A DNA stretch of 64,000 nt from Isoetes taiwanensis (GCA_021234155.1 JAJEKV010000032.1:8712736-8776735), one strand, 5' to 3'; counted from the first letter of the stretch, positions 34,589 through 46,915 are shown. Program-made: numbers and translations. Notes: generated by a model from the letters alone, not told the origin.

Positions 34589-36162
34589 GAGTTAAACTTA
34601 TGCATAACATAACATGCATGCTGTCTTTGAATACAGTATCGTTTACAGAAGAGAAATCCTTATCCGCTTAGAAAGAGATGTTCTTTATGCGATAGGATGA
34701 TGTGACATACGCACTTTTTAATTCATGTCTGTTAATTAGCCCTTACTAGTTTCTGCTGCTGTTTTCAGTATCTATCTTGTTCTACCAACCAAGGTTACTG
34801 TCAGAGTTAACAGTTAGATATAAATGAGGATAGCAGGGTTATTCATGTATTGGTCGCTGGTCTTAAGGCTTATTTTTTGTCTGGTTGATGGTAGAAATCA
34901 CTCAAATTACACCCTCAATATGAAACTGTTTTCCTAGACCTTTGATAACATAGGCCAGAGCCTTAACAACCAACTTTTTTTGGCCCTTGCTCGTTGGGAT
35001 GATAAGCTTCCAGAGAATTGGAACTGTTTTAGACTTGCTATATGTTCTGCTGCAGCTTCATTGTTTTGGTCAGCCTAGCTACATGAAAAATCTTGGCTTG
35101 CTGAGTTCATCAAACGTGATGTCTTTCATTTTATTTATTTGCATCAACAATGATATGATTGGAGTTGCTGGATGTTGTAGGGGAACAGGAGGGTTAGGTG
35201 AAGCCCAAGGATTTGGTGCAGCTCGAAGACGAAAGACTTGAGTCCATTTTGCATTCAAGGCGGATAACTATTCTAAAAAAGGTAACTTAGTTTTCAACCT
35301 TGTATTAATCTAATCGTTGTCTTACAAATCTATGTGATTGTGTGTGAGTGCTATTTGGTCTGGCATTCTGTTTTATTTCATCATCTTGTAAATTCACACC
35401 CCTCGTTTTAGGCTCCCAGATGCATTAGATTTGGTGCGTGCTGTATTTTATTAAGGGCTAGTCTGCTTATTCAAGGAGGAATGAGCTTAGCAAGATTGAA
35501 ATGCTATTGAACAGAACATCATTCTCCAGTATTTTATTTAACTTTTCTGCCAATGTTGCTGTTAAAAACAAATCTTGAAGGTGGTCAACAAATCTTGTTT
35601 AGGGAAGACTAAAGCAAGGATCATAAGAGAAATATAATGCCATCTGTTGGTAAAATTAACAATTTCAAAATTTAGCAACAGTTTTTCATAAAAGCTGATT
35701 CCATGCATCAATTGAAGCAATCCATCCATGCATGGGACATTACTGACGTTTTAACAACAATGACAAGTTAATTTTTAGATGGTTTCCAAAAGAGAGTATT
35801 GTTTCACTCGTTTTAAAATATTTGACTGTTTTAAGTTTGCCAGACGACGAATCAACGAAATCAAAGCTCGAGACTTGGGGAAAGAAGAATCATTGAATAT
35901 GGCAGATGGAGATCTGGGATGGTCTACCTTTGTTTATTATGGCATCAAAACTACCATTCTTTACAAATCAACCACAACCAATCAAGGATGACACCAAAAA
36001 ATATTTCGAGTCTTATGAAAAATGTCAAGATGTTTCCTAAAGCATAAATTTTCAATAGTTATAGTAGTTAAAAATAATAGTATTTTGTTGACCTTATGTA
36101 TGGGATGTCAACAGGGCTCCGCGAGGGATGGCAAGTAGATTGCCATTGCTGCAACGTGAAGA
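34589..36162. other. PrxQ 3' flank and intergenic sequence
   Basis: The 3' untranslated region must begin here, but no clear polyadenylation signal could be singled out. Short open stretches (34987-35241, 35779-35991) show no known domain. Nothing else was recognised. Confidence 0.4.
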
Positions 36163-36410
36163 ACACTTAGGGACCATTTTGCACCCAGTCAAAACCTTCG
36201 GAATGCATGGTAAATCCTTGGAATGTTGGGTAAAGAGGCCGGAATGCTGGGTAAATCGTAGATGAGTTCTCGGAATGCAGGTAGAAACTGCAGCAGCGGC
36301 CGGCCAGAGAAACTCCGTCCTTCAGCAAAAAGTTATTAACATTCTTGGTTTGAAACGATGCCACGTGGCATGGCGCTATTGATGGATGCGGCAGAATGGT
36401 CCCTAAGTGT
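36163..36410. mobile_element. small MITE-like element with 20-bp inverted ends
   Basis: The left end acacttagggaccattttgc is matched, 19 of 20, by the inverse at 36391-36410. The 248-bp interior includes repeated ggaatg/ggtaaa words and a GGCCGGCC dyad. GGGACCATTTTGC is like PIF/Harbinger ends, but no matching target duplication was found, so the superfamily stays open. Confidence 0.6.
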
Positions 36411-36507
36411 CCCTGAGTGTTTTTTACGGATTTTGGATGTCATATTAGGTAGCCTTTTGGTGCTTCCATTAGAATGCAAACAACGAGATACCTATTTGAC
36501 AAGCCTA

Positions 36508-36741
36508 GAACCAAATACAATAGTAGCATCCAGTTTTGATTCCCATATTTGCTTGCAAAGTAGAAAATAGGAATTAAGAGTAAACGCAACATTGAGGCAC
36601 AAAATAAGCCCACATGTGATGTCAACTTAACCAAATACAATAGTAGCATCTAACTTTGATTCCCATATTTGCTTGCAAAGTAGAAAATAGGAAACGCAAC
36701 GTTGAGGCACAAAATAAGCCCACATGTGATGTCAACTTAGC
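36508..36741. repeat. tandem duplication, 2 x about 115 bp
   Basis: Both copies start aaccaaatacaatagtagca (36508 and 36628) and end cacatgtgatgtcaactta. The second lacks about 10 bp (ttaagagta). Otherwise only a few substitutions separate them. Confidence 0.9.
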
Positions 36742-37970
36742 ATATAATCAATAAATGGAAGATATTGAAGGTATCTTGAAAGGAAGTCCCCTGAGTTAAA
36801 CGCATCAACTAATAGAACAACATACCTATATGACATAAAAAAGAAACACAATATTGTTGTATTAGTCATCTTTATTCATCTTTATGGGTTTTATTCCAAG
36901 TTTTATTCAGGGCCATTGATCTGTGGGATATTCCTGGTATTGTGCCACATAATTGGCCATTAAGATTTTGACCCAAAAATAAAAAACCACTTCCTATGGT
37001 GTCGATCGAACACATGGTTGAAGCACAAGAAAAAAGCAAAATAGAAAAGCCAATGGTCGCATGATGAAGCCGCGCTCTTTGAACCCCAACCATACCGGGC
37101 AAAAGCTTGGCATCGCCCATCGCGAGGCTGCCCCAATGAATAATAACCATTAGGCAAGGCCGTGCTAAACTTTAGGCCTAACTATCGTCTTTTGCTTCTC
37201 GGGATCTGTTGCCTTTCTTTGTTGCCACTATTAACGGCGTCGTCTTGTTCTCACAAATGTGACGGCTTTGAAAACATCATCGCGGATGGTATCCGCGGAT
37301 CCTGGCGGATGGTATTTGCGATCCGTTCGGCATAGGAGATGGTTCGATCTGGGCAAGAGTCCGGAATGAATTCTCGCCAACGCCACGTACAAAGAAACAA
37401 AGAACAACAAAAGCAAGAAAGAAAAAGAAAGAAAGGGAAAACCATGTTGGAAAGAAAGGAACCAAGAAAACCACGTGTAACTCATTTGGGATGGGATCGC
37501 CTTCGGCCACGGGGTCGCTGCGTTAGCCTCCACATCGCAGACGGCGGCTTACGGGCGATATCACAGGGCATGACAAAAATTGGCTCGTGCCTTCCAAATT
37601 TGGTTGGCGTTCCTTACAATCTGCAATTCAGCCTTTGCAAAAACATCCATGAAAAAGGGGAGTTGCAAAGCACCCAAAGTAGCAATAACCATTCAAGCTC
37701 CTCCCACATGGCAAATTATACTATTTTTTATACAATACGATACTGAAATTATAGTCCTAACCACTGCCAGAAAACCCTCCCGCCAACCGAAACGAATTAG
37801 GCAAAGTATATAGTCATTGTTTCTAGCAATTTACAAATAACAACAGGATATCATTCACTTACGATGTGCTTAATTTATGCTTGCCAGTAACTCCAGCCAA
37901 GAATCTAAGAAAAATTGGAAGTGTTAATGCCCAAATAGAAAACAAATATAGCATAATCCCACACCCCAAC
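36742..37970. other. no recognisable gene
   Basis: Several open stretches on both strands around 37230-37810 overlap one another and show no domain. Nothing else stands out. Confidence 0.4.
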
Positions 37971-37974
37971 AAAT

Positions 37975-38032
37975 TTTTTTTTCTGTTGCTTAATCACGTT
38001 TAGTCACTTCTAAAATGGGAAACAATATTTTT
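37975..38032. repeat. dispersed repeat copy a (with 40597-40660)
   Basis: ttctgttgcttaatcacg, then tttagtcacttctaaaatgg and gaaacaa, with T runs on both sides, is found again unchanged at 40602-40655. A third, partial copy is at 40681-40730. The two main copies lie 2.6 kb apart in the same orientation. Confidence 0.85.
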
Positions 38033-39735
38033 TTTTATTTTTTATTTTTTTATTTTTTTTTATGTTTGTAAATTAACTCATGGGTAAGTTTATTTATTCA
38101 TGCACATGAATAATGCACTAGGCATGGTTGCTTCAGTAGGACCATGTTTATTAAAGATAAAGTTAAGCTATGATGAAAAATCTTCTCATAGACCAAAGGG
38201 AGTGCACACCATGATTCTAACCCATAGTGCTGGTTTCAAATTATCTGGACCTTGTATATGTTTAACCCATGGGGCCATGATTTAGCAGATGCATGGCTTC
38301 AATCCCTAATATACTAGGTGTCTAAGACAATTGGTTGTATTGCACCAAGGTACCAAGATATCTTTTAGGCATTAACGAGGTTCTTTTTATTTTAACTCCA
38401 CAATATGACTAGATCAAAAGTTTAAGAAAAGTGCATCAGAAAGGTGGAGACCTTCTACACGAGCAGGAATCGCCAAGCCTACAAACCTGATTGGGACGCC
38501 AAAGTAGTAGAGAGGGTGCAAAACTTCTATTCAGTGCACAGGGGGGAACTCAATGTCCGATACCACGACATTTGTATAGCCCTCTACTTAATTTTTACGA
38601 AGTTATAGATCTTAAAAGTAGTATACAATTTTGTAAGTCATGTCTAAGATCTTAAATAGATAAGATTGCATGCCGAGTCGTGGTTGATATCCTTGTGGTA
38701 CAAATAAATGGGTGGGAATAAATGCCCCGGGGATAACTACGATTACTATAAGATGGATGATTACTTTCGGATGGATACGATTCGATGGATATCCATTTGG
38801 CTCTAGTGCTAAAAGAGGTTTTAGAGGAAGAGTGGCTTTGCTACCGAGCTTAGAGCTTGTCTTGGAGTAAGACCGACGATATGGATGCCGATGCTCATTC
38901 GGTGTGGTAAACGTCCATGGCAAAGCCATCAAAGTCCGGTGCCCATAAACCGAAAATATGGGCAAAAGGCGAGTGGTGAGGGCAGCAGATTTGCAAGCTC
39001 AAACCGGGGATAATGTCCCGGACACACAAGATGATGGCGGTGAAAATGAACTTCGAGGATATTCGGGTTTGGATCCGTTGTATCTAAATGTAATTTTTAT
39101 GATAGCTTCTTTGGGAGCTCATGCATAAGTAATCTTTGGTTATTAAAGAGTAAATCGGTTGGGCTTTCGGATAAGAGTCTTTTTTGCTATCGTATACCTC
39201 CCAAGTTAACCTTTTTTTAAGTTATAGACTATGAGCAGGATTGTTCTTATTCTTTGTTACATAACAAGTAGGCTTTTTAGATGGCACTCTGAGGGGAATA
39301 GGATTGATAAATATTAACCATGCCTTTGGGGCGTGTTGAGATTACTTCAGTTTGATAATGTTTAGGCTTTAAACTTTACGGCTTGGTTTTGAATTGAGGG
39401 TAAAAAGGCTACAATAGGTGACGAAAGTCGAGAAACCTAATGTACCTTTTGCCCCTCACTCATTACCATTCTCATGCTAATGTTGTGTTGTTTGGGCTGC
39501 CAGTGCGGTTTCTCTTCCTATTGTTGTCTTTTTTACTTTCAAGTTCAAGTTCGGCTGGATACATGGATTATATTTATGGAGTTCTAAGATTACGATGAGA
39601 GAAGTTGGTACAAGGCTGAACAATTGTTAAGGGAAGATTTACTTACCTGGGTTTATTAATCTGGTTGAAATCTTAAATATTGAGACTATAGGGACATGAT
39701 CCTTAGTATGAACTCAATGAGATTAATTTTGTATT
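38033..39735. other. no recognisable gene
   Basis: It begins with T/A-rich low complexity (to 38060). No protein domain or transposon end was recognised. It lies between the two dispersed repeat copies, so the whole 38.0-40.6 kb segment might be one inserted unit. Confidence 0.35.
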
Positions 39736-40375
39736 TTGTTGATAGTCCGGTAGCAAAGACCGCAAGTCCGCATATTTTCCTTTTCTATGCGAGAACTTAT
39801 AGCCGGTTAGTGGCACTACTTAGATCTATTGAATATGCCGCCCACGTTTTCCTATCCAAACAATGAGAATATGGCCGGTGGGAACTTGAATTTTCATGAG
39901 AAAATTGTATGAGAAACTTTCATTTCATGTTGTATTTCGATGGTGGCGAGGTTTATACGCATACTCCCTATTTTTCTATAGAATTCATGACCATTCGGTG
40001 ACCATCTAGTGACAGAATTCATAAGCATTTAGTGGCGAATTCATGACCATTTACGGTAGCGAAAGCGCAAGTGCGCATACGTTCCTTTTTTTTTCAATAC
40101 GTAACTTATAGCGGTTAATAACAATACATAGAACTATGGATGATCAGGTGAGTCACGGTAACAAAGAATTTGCATGTACGCAAATTTTCATTTTTGATAT
40201 GCAGAACTTATAGCCAGTTAGTGGCAATAGAGAATGTTACATGAGGAAACCTGAATTTTCATGGGTACAATGGATGAGAAGTTTGCATTTCATGCTGTAT
40301 TTCTGATAATAGCGTTGTTTATCTGCATACTCCCTATTTTTCATACAGAAATTATGAACATTTAGTGACTCTGCG
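39736..40375. repeat. diverged tandem repeats, about 410 bp period
   Basis: The words gtagcaaagaccgcaagt, gcatactccctatttttc and gagaacttatagccggttag recur in the same order: near 39745-40000, in part near 40058-40110, and near 40157-40370. For example, gagaaactttcatttcatg at 39910 returns as gagaagtttgcatttcatg at 40273. Identity is about 70-80 percent by eye. Confidence 0.6.
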
Positions 40376-40601
40376 TACCCATAGAATGATCATTGTTTCT
40401 TATACAAACAGAGAAAACATGACAGCTTAAAGCTCGAAATAAGGTATAATAATTTAATTGCTATAAGTACAATACTCCATATATAGCTGGAGAAAGTTTT
40501 CACCTGTAATTTCCATGGTTCTGCTTTTATGATATCCAGTTTGAGTGATGGGTAGCAGATGCCATAGTTAATGTAATGAGCACGTGTTCACTAGTAAATT
40601 T

Positions 40602-40648
40602 TTTTTTTCTGTTGCTTAATCACGTTTAGTCACTTCTAAAATGGGAAA

Positions 40649-40680
<32 letters not shown>

Positions 40681-40730
40681 GTTGCTTAATCGCGTTTGTT
40701 TGTTGCTTTCAGTCACTTCTAAAATGGGAA
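40602..40730. repeat. dispersed repeat copies b and c
   Basis: Copy b matches 37981-38032. It is followed by a run of about 30 T and then copy c, gttgcttaatcgcgtttg with tcacttctaaaatgggaa, which carries an extra 15 bp. Confidence 0.8.
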
Positions 40731-40884
40731 TGGGTCTTGTGACATTAGTGCCAGTAAAATGAATGTGCAAACAATAGTTAATGAATACCTTCTTCAATGA
40801 AGCAACGCGGGGAAATAGTAGTATGGTAGTATTTCACAATTTTGAGGCGAGGAAAAATGAAGGCATAAAGTGCCAAATATAATA

Positions 40885-41469
40885 TTTCAGTGCTGCAATG
40901 GCAAATTCTCCATAGATGTGTTCGAGTGAATGTCTTGGTTCACAAGATGAACTCTAGAGTCTCAGATCGTTGCCCTCTCTGTGGCCAACATGTTGAAACT
41001 ATTGAACACTGCTTCTTCTTGTGCGATCATCTACGTCATGCTTGGGCGTGGTTGTTCACTCTTTTCAGTGTGTCTCTCACTAGCCAAGAGATCCTACTTG
41101 CACTTTATTACCCTGTTTGGCCTAACTTGCGTAAGCGGGCATTTCATCTTGCTTCTAGTTGGATTTTGTGGTCTATCTGGCAGAGGCGACGTTTGTGTAT
41201 TTTCCAAGGTGCACACATCTCTGATCAGCAGCTTCTTCGTTGTGCTCAGCAGAAGATCACTAAAGCTTATCGTTGCTCATCTCTAGCTGATGATAAAAAA
41301 GAGATAATTTGGCAGACGTATTTACGGTGTTCTTCTTATGCATAGACAGGTGTTTGTGCCTAGTTGGATCAGCCTATCCACTAGGGTTTTATTCCTGTCT
41401 GTGCATTGTCTATTGCGCCTTTGTTCTTGTCAATAAAAAGAGTCTCACGTCCTTCAAAAAAAAAAAAAA
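40885..41469 (+). mobile_element. LINE 3' end, 5'-truncated
   Basis: The stretch encodes one open frame (40890-41345) and ends in a 13-A tail at 41457-41469 after cacgtccttca. This is a typical short LINE copy. Possible target duplication is only aatatt on both sides, which is weak. Confidence 0.75.
40890..41345 (+). pseudogene. zf-RVT domain, C-terminus of a LINE polymerase
   Basis: It reads LQWQILHRCVRVNVLVHK, then CPLCGQHVETIEHCFFLC and RHAWAWLF, ending in a stop at 41345. C-x2-C-x7-H-C-x3-C with the tryptophans after it is the zinc-binding module at the end of plant LINE reverse transcriptases (zf-RVT). The reverse transcriptase itself is missing, so this is only a tail fragment, though its frame is intact. 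Confidence 0.75.
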
Positions 41470-41781
41470 TATTGCAACTAGAAAAGGAAAAAAGCCACTG
41501 CAAAAAGAATAAGATATGAGTGTAGGGATAAATTTAGGGCTAGGCGTATGAAACTTACATGCCTCCTTTTGAAACTCTCTTTTGTGTTAGGAAATGATGC
41601 TTTTGTTATAACTCGTAAGGCTGATGTTGCAACACCAGAAGCTGCAGTGCCAGCGTAAAAGCTTGCAAAACATGAGGGTATTTTATAAAAATAGCTAGAT
41701 TTTATTCACCTGAACAAAAGCTGGTTGCATATAGGATAATTCTCACCAAGTAGTCCACCTTATACATGCGCAGTAGCAATT

Positions 41782-44719
41782 CTAAAACCTATGCTCATAA
41801 TGCATGGGTAAACCAGTATGTTTCAGCATAGATCTAGCAGCATTTAAAATTGTCTTATTTTTCCTTTCTGCTACTCCATTTTGTTGAGGTGTGTGGCTGC
41901 AAGTATATTGTCTTTTGATGCCTTTGTCAATGCAATATCTAACAAATTGCCAGACATATGTTTTCCTCCTCGATCTGACCTTACACACTTTATTCTTTTT
42001 CCTGTCTCACATTCTACTTCTGCTGAGAATGCTTTGAAAGCTTCAAATGCTTGATCTTTTGTCTTTAGACAATACAATTTTGTTTTCCTGCTAAAATCAT
42101 CAACAAATGTTATGAAATATCTTTTACCTGTTATGCCTCTTACATTTAGAGGACCACAGAGATCAGTATGAATTAGCTCCAAAATATCCTTTGCTCTCCC
42201 CTTTGCCTTTGAGAAAGGTAGCCTTGAATGTTTTCCGAGCATACAATCTCTACAAATGTGTTCTTCTGTTTTCTTATCATCTGACTCTATTAAGCCTTGT
42301 TTTATCATAAATTCAACATTTTTCACATTTGTATGCCCGAGTCTTTCATGCCATAATGCTATGTTTGGAACCCAAGTCAAATTGATAGTTCCAATTGATT
42401 GAGAACTTATGCCAAACAGATTTCTAACTCTTCTTCTCAAAAACTTTAATTCATTTCCTTCAAAAATCTTACAATATCAGCTAGCTTCGTGGGACTTCTT
42501 TCGAGCTCGCTTTCGCCTGAGGGGCAGTGACCGGGCTATCTGGGAACACGTGGCGGGGAGTATTCCGCTACACATACCTATAGTCCCTCAGGATGATGTG
42601 GTGGTGCAGGTTTGGAAGGTTCATCCGGATGTTGTGTCTTCTTGCTTTGTGCGGTCTTCTTCTTAGGGTGCTGGCTATTCATGACACTTTGCCCCCTTCG
42701 GGCAAGTGGTCTCTGCGACTACCGGGTTCTCGATGGGCTTCGGTTTGGGCGTGGACATGGAGCTCACTTCCCCATAGAAGGTTAGGGTGCTCGTGGCGGT
42801 GGCACCGTATGTCGGGGGTGAACGCCCTTGTGAGTCGGTTTAGGCGGGTGTGAGCCCTCTCGCCCTTGTTGTGGCCTTCATCATTGAGACTATGGAGCAT
42901 TATGCGGTTTTATGCCCTCACTTGCGGCTGCCGGGATTGGGTTAGGGCTCTGTTTTGGTGAGATTGACTAGCCGGCGATTCTTTGCTTCATGTGTATCTG
43001 GTGCTTGGCAGCTCTTCGGCAACAAGCCTTGCATTTGTCGTGGCTTGGTTGGTGTGGCTGATTTAGGCGGCGGTTGTGGATCTTCGGGGGACTCGGCGAC
43101 TGCGGCCTCTCGATTCCTTGACTCAGGTACAAGCTATTTCAAAGCTTTCTGGTGTTCCGGGGAGTAGTAGAGCGGAAGTTTGCCATTTGATGGGACTTCT
43201 TGGGTGTTGTAGATGGTGATGATCAGTTTGTATAGCAGTAGAGTTGCAGTTTTTCTGTGAGTTTGTTGTGGAGTGTCGAGGTATGCATTTGTCTCTTTGG
43301 GCGAGTTCTCCTTCCTCCTCACTTGCTTTGTAACATTACCATTCTTTTAATATATTGATGACACAGTTCTTCAAAAAAAAAAAAAAAAATCTTACAATGT
43401 GATCTTTCAAATACAACCTTTAATCCCATATCAACCAGTTGTAATATAGAGATTAACCTAACCAAACTAGGTACACACAACACATTCTGCAAATTTACTA
43501 TTCTACCACTCAAATCAAACAACTCCAAAATTCCCACATCTTCTATTTTCTGCAAATCTCCATTTCCAACTTGTATATGTCCATCTTGACTTCCTTTCAT
43601 TTCTTTCAGGATTTTGGGACTGCATGCAATGGACTTTTCTTCTCCACTATCTAATATGAGAAAATCACTGTTAGCAAGTTTCTTATGAGTAGCAATAAAT
43701 GCTGAATTTTTTCTTACCTCATCTTCTTCTTCTCCTGTGTCTTCTTCAAGATGGACTTCTTCTGCCATATTGGCTTCTGCATTCCTGAATCTTCCCCTTC
43801 CTCTTTCCCTTGCTGCTGAATTTCCTCTTGCTCCCTTTTCTTTTCCTGTTGAAAACATTTTTGGGGATGAGCAGTTTGATGCATAGTGTCCCCTTTCTCC
43901 ACAATTAGAGCAATTTATTTCTTTTGTCAATGTAGGACAATCTATCTTCAAATGCCCATACTGGTTGCAGTTGTAACATGGGCCTTTCCCTCTTTTCTTA
44001 TTTTCATCCTTGCTCTTTCCTTTTGTGAACAAGACCTGAGTAGCTTCATCATCTTCAAGTACTCTGTTCTGTTCTATCTCTGTTTTTAACATTCTTTCAG
44101 CTTCCATTCTTGTTTTTGCCAAAGTCCTTATGAACATAGCTATATTACTGCCCTTGAAATAGCCAAGACCTGTTGTTGTTGTTGTGTGTAATGAACTCCA
44201 GCTCCCTCCAAAACTGCTATAATGTTATCAAAGGTTTGAAAAAAATCATTAACATTGTCCTTGTCATGAAACTTCAGCCTCCTTAATTCATTTTCAATCA
44301 CATCTATTTGTGAGGATGTCTTCCTCATAGGTAAGAAGCATGTAATTCCACATCTGACTACTATTCATGCCTCTTAATTTTAAGACTATGCTCGAGCTCA
44401 CCTTGCTCATAATGATCCCTTGTGCTTCTCTGATTTTTGCATTATCTGTTACTGTCAACCCTCTAGATGTCACACTTACATCTCGTGTCTGAGCTCCTTC
44501 AGTGTCTTCATTTGAAGAACCACTTTCTTCTTCTGCAATAGCCATTCCTCTGCTTGCAGTACCCCTCATATGATTATTCCCTTCATTAGGCTCAAATAAT
44601 TCCCACAGCCCTTCAACTTGTAACACATGCTTGATTTTCTCTTTCCATACCTGGAACCCTGAATCTCCTTTGAACACATCTATTGCATTCAATAATCCAG
44701 CACCAAACCTACTAGCCAT
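41782..44719 (-). pseudogene. copia gag-protease-integrase polyprotein, broken
   Basis: Start at 44719, MASRFGAGLLNAIDVFKGD, a typical copia Gag opening. The middle is frameshifted near 44310 and 44139. Two zinc knuckles follow, CYNCNQYGHLKIDC and CSNCGERGHYASNC (about 44010-43890). Protease: FLILDSGEEKSI (43660), where DSGE replaces the usual DSGA/T. After the nested LINE, integrase: the zinc domain LWHERLGH to CRDCMLGKHSRLPF (42350-42210), core HTDLCGPL and FVDDFSRKT (42160-42080), SDRGG (41990). The frame is then lost and picks up again with HTPQQNGVAERKNKTIL (about 41900-41850), which carries the catalytic glutamate. The rest is missing. Confidence 0.8.
42476..43384 (+). mobile_element. 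LINE 3' fragment nested in the copia element
   Basis: A 0.9-kb insert on the plus strand ends in a 17-A tail. It is flanked by the 14-bp direct repeat aaaaatcttacaat (42462-42475 and 43385-43398), so insertion by target-primed reverse transcription is clear. Removing it rejoins the copia frame. The insert is G+C-richer than the copia element and shows only degraded coding (for example 42595-42852). Its end ttcttcaaaa resembles the end ccttcaaaa of the LINE at 41469, so both may belong to one family. Confidence 0.9.
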
Positions 44720-44728
44720 TCTGTCTTA

Positions 44729-44746
44729 ACCCTGCTCTGATACCAA
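44729..44746 (-). other. copia primer-binding site (initiator Met-tRNA)
   Basis: On the minus strand, directly inside the LTR, TTGGTATCAGAGCAGGGTT is the usual plant copia site complementary to the 3' end of initiator methionine tRNA. It primes minus-strand DNA synthesis. Confidence 0.9.
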
Positions 44747-45524
44747 TGTCAGTAATTTAGTATTGTGAATAAAACAAATATTCACTTTGCAACAAAGTCA
44801 ACAAACAACAACAATATTCACTTTCTGCATCACAACAAGATATGAGTCAACAAAGAACTTAAATCCTTGTTTCCAAAGATCATTGCATACAATATCAACT
44901 TGTATGTCAATCCCGATCCAACAATGTAGAGTTATTATTAAACTCAACTTATCAATGCATTCAAGACCATTAGCACAATATATACTTAACCATTGTTCAC
45001 TTATAACTATTGAAAATTACTGTAGCACCGATATTATCAATTCACGAACCCTTTTATTTTCGATATCTCCACAGTTTCGAATGAAAACACTCACTGTTAC
45101 TCCACTGTACAATTAACCTATCTTACACATTGATTTCATCTTAGCAGTCCGGCGACGATGCCAGACCGCTAGCATATCTCTGGATCCTCCTGAACTCCAT
45201 GTCTAATTTGCATTGGACCGAGCTATTTCGAACTAATTTTGGCTCCAAGCATCCCGTCGAACCATCGAATATTCTCCTATTTAATTTCAATGGTTCATGA
45301 CTCATGTTTAATGGTTCACACTTAACCATAGAAATAATACCTTTACTTAGGTCAAACGTTTAACCTAAGAACCTTGTCAAATATCATTCCGCATATATCT
45401 TCTATGTCTGCTCTTCAATCTTTGATTGTATCTCTGTCTTTCACAAGTATGTACAACTATTGCTTGTGATCTATTTCTTCAATTGTATGCAAATCATATA
45501 CAAATTGTGATATGAATCCCAACA
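44747..45524 (-). repeat. copia 5' LTR
   Basis: 778 bp; on the minus strand it runs from TGTTGGGATTCATATC to TACTGACA, with TG...CA ends. TGTTGGGATTC is a common start of plant copia LTRs. The primer-binding site adjoins it. With the other LTR missing, no target duplication can be read. Confidence 0.85.
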
Positions 45525-45679
45525 GGGTTTGCCAATGTAATTTCACTTTGAAGCAGCTCTACCTTCTTTTCGAATGCACTCAAATTACCTACCACAAATG
45601 GGATCATGTGAACTAGCAAGGTGCAATATGCCATGATAATGCCTAGCAGTTGAGGAAGGGCTAATGTATAGCTGACAAC

Positions 45680-46915
45680 ATGCCTCACGACCGAAAAAAA
45701 GGAATGGATCAAGTAGAAGCTACTGCATTACTTGATGCCAAGAATGTTTATGAACATCCACCAGGAGAGTGTGAACTTGAAGAAGGAGATCATTGCGTTG
45801 GATGGGCTTTGCAAAGATGACATGTTAAAGATGTATGAAATCTACAACATTGATAAATTAGTGGCCCAAAGTTGGAAGTTGCATGAAGACCAACCAACAA
45901 GCATTCATATGTGGGTGCAACAATACCAAGACAATGTCTTCCACCTCTGAGCATGGTAATGTCTTTCAACTTGGGGTCATGACTCCAATCCAAAGGGAAG
46001 TCTTGTTGAGATTTGGGAAGGATAGAGCTATATGCCTCGACTCTACCTACAAGACAAACGAGAAGAGGTAGGGTTGTTCTTCTTGTAGTTCATTGTGAAT
46101 TTGCAGGTTCTTTGATAGCTAACATTGTTGAGGTGTATTTCTATTTACATTGAAAGTACTATCTTTTCAATCTCATTGGATTTGATGACTACTTTAATGA
46201 GATGCCTTTGGCTTGGATGATCACAAATACCAGAAGAAAGAGCCAATAGGTGGATGGCTAGAAGCCATAAAAGTGTGGGTTGAACCCCATGACCCAACAT
46301 GTAAGCCCTCATGTTTTATCACCTATTCTTGTGATGCCAAAATACATGCAATAATAAAAGTAACAATGTTTCACTAGTAAAGTTCATTTGTTTAGGGTCC
46401 ATTTTGACCATGTGTCATCTTTCCCCACAATAGATTTACCCTAGCGTATGCATGCACCTTTGCATTTGGCATGTGAAAAGAGATTGGTTGAAGTGGTTAC
46501 GCAAGAACGTGAAGAACAGGAAGATGAGAAACCAAATGGGTAAGGAGTTGGGCAAGATTATGTCTGGAACAAAGTGTCCGCCAAGTAACAATTACTATGG
46601 AGAGGATTACAATGAAGTTGTTAAAAGAAGAAACCTTGAAAAAGTTGGCGACCTTAAAAAGAAAGTATCCACAATATTCAAAGTTGGCTACATATATAAG
46701 TCAAGAGTGGACTCGTCAAGATTTGTGATTGGGGTCTTGGCCACAAAATCTTTACCCATTCCAATCAAGAAACCAATGCTGCAATAGAGGCTTGGAAAAA
46801 GGCACTAAAATTGAGCCTTGGGATTTCCAAATCCTAACTAAAAGGCAGGAGGATAGATTGGCTACTACATATGCTTGTCCATGATGCTGAGACCTATATC
46901 GCATACTCTAGGTAA
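45680..46915 (+). pseudogene. MULE/SWIM-type transposase remnant
   Basis: Pieces in changing frames: HMWVQQYQDNVFHL (45910), TPIQREVLLRFGKDRAICLD with STYKTNE (45985-46065), EMPLAWMITNTRRKS (46200-46240), HLCIWHVKRDWLKWLRKNVK (46455-46515), TNAAIEAWKKALK (46770-46805) and GRRIDWLLHMLVHDAETYIA (46850-46905). The first catalytic acid falls in the D of ICLD-STYKTN, and the C-x2-H-like LCIWHVKRDW matches the family of eukaryotic Mutator-like transposases that often end in a SWIM zinc finger. No zinc finger is seen here. It is distinct from the MULE at 1450. Stops and frameshifts show decay; no inverted repeats were found around it. Confidence 0.6.

Larger units (their letters stand above)
41782..45524 (-). 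mobile_element. Ty1/copia element, 5' part only, with nested LINE
   Basis: Minus strand. One LTR (44747-45524), a methionine-tRNA primer-binding site, gag, protease and integrase are present. The element breaks off at about 41782 before reverse transcriptase and the other LTR. Protease and integrase upstream of a missing RT is the copia order. A LINE fragment (42476-43384) interrupts it between protease and integrase. Confidence 0.85.

Noticed and set aside
37231-37813. Overlapping open frames on both strands
   Set aside because: They overlap each other, show no domain or splice context and are low in complexity.
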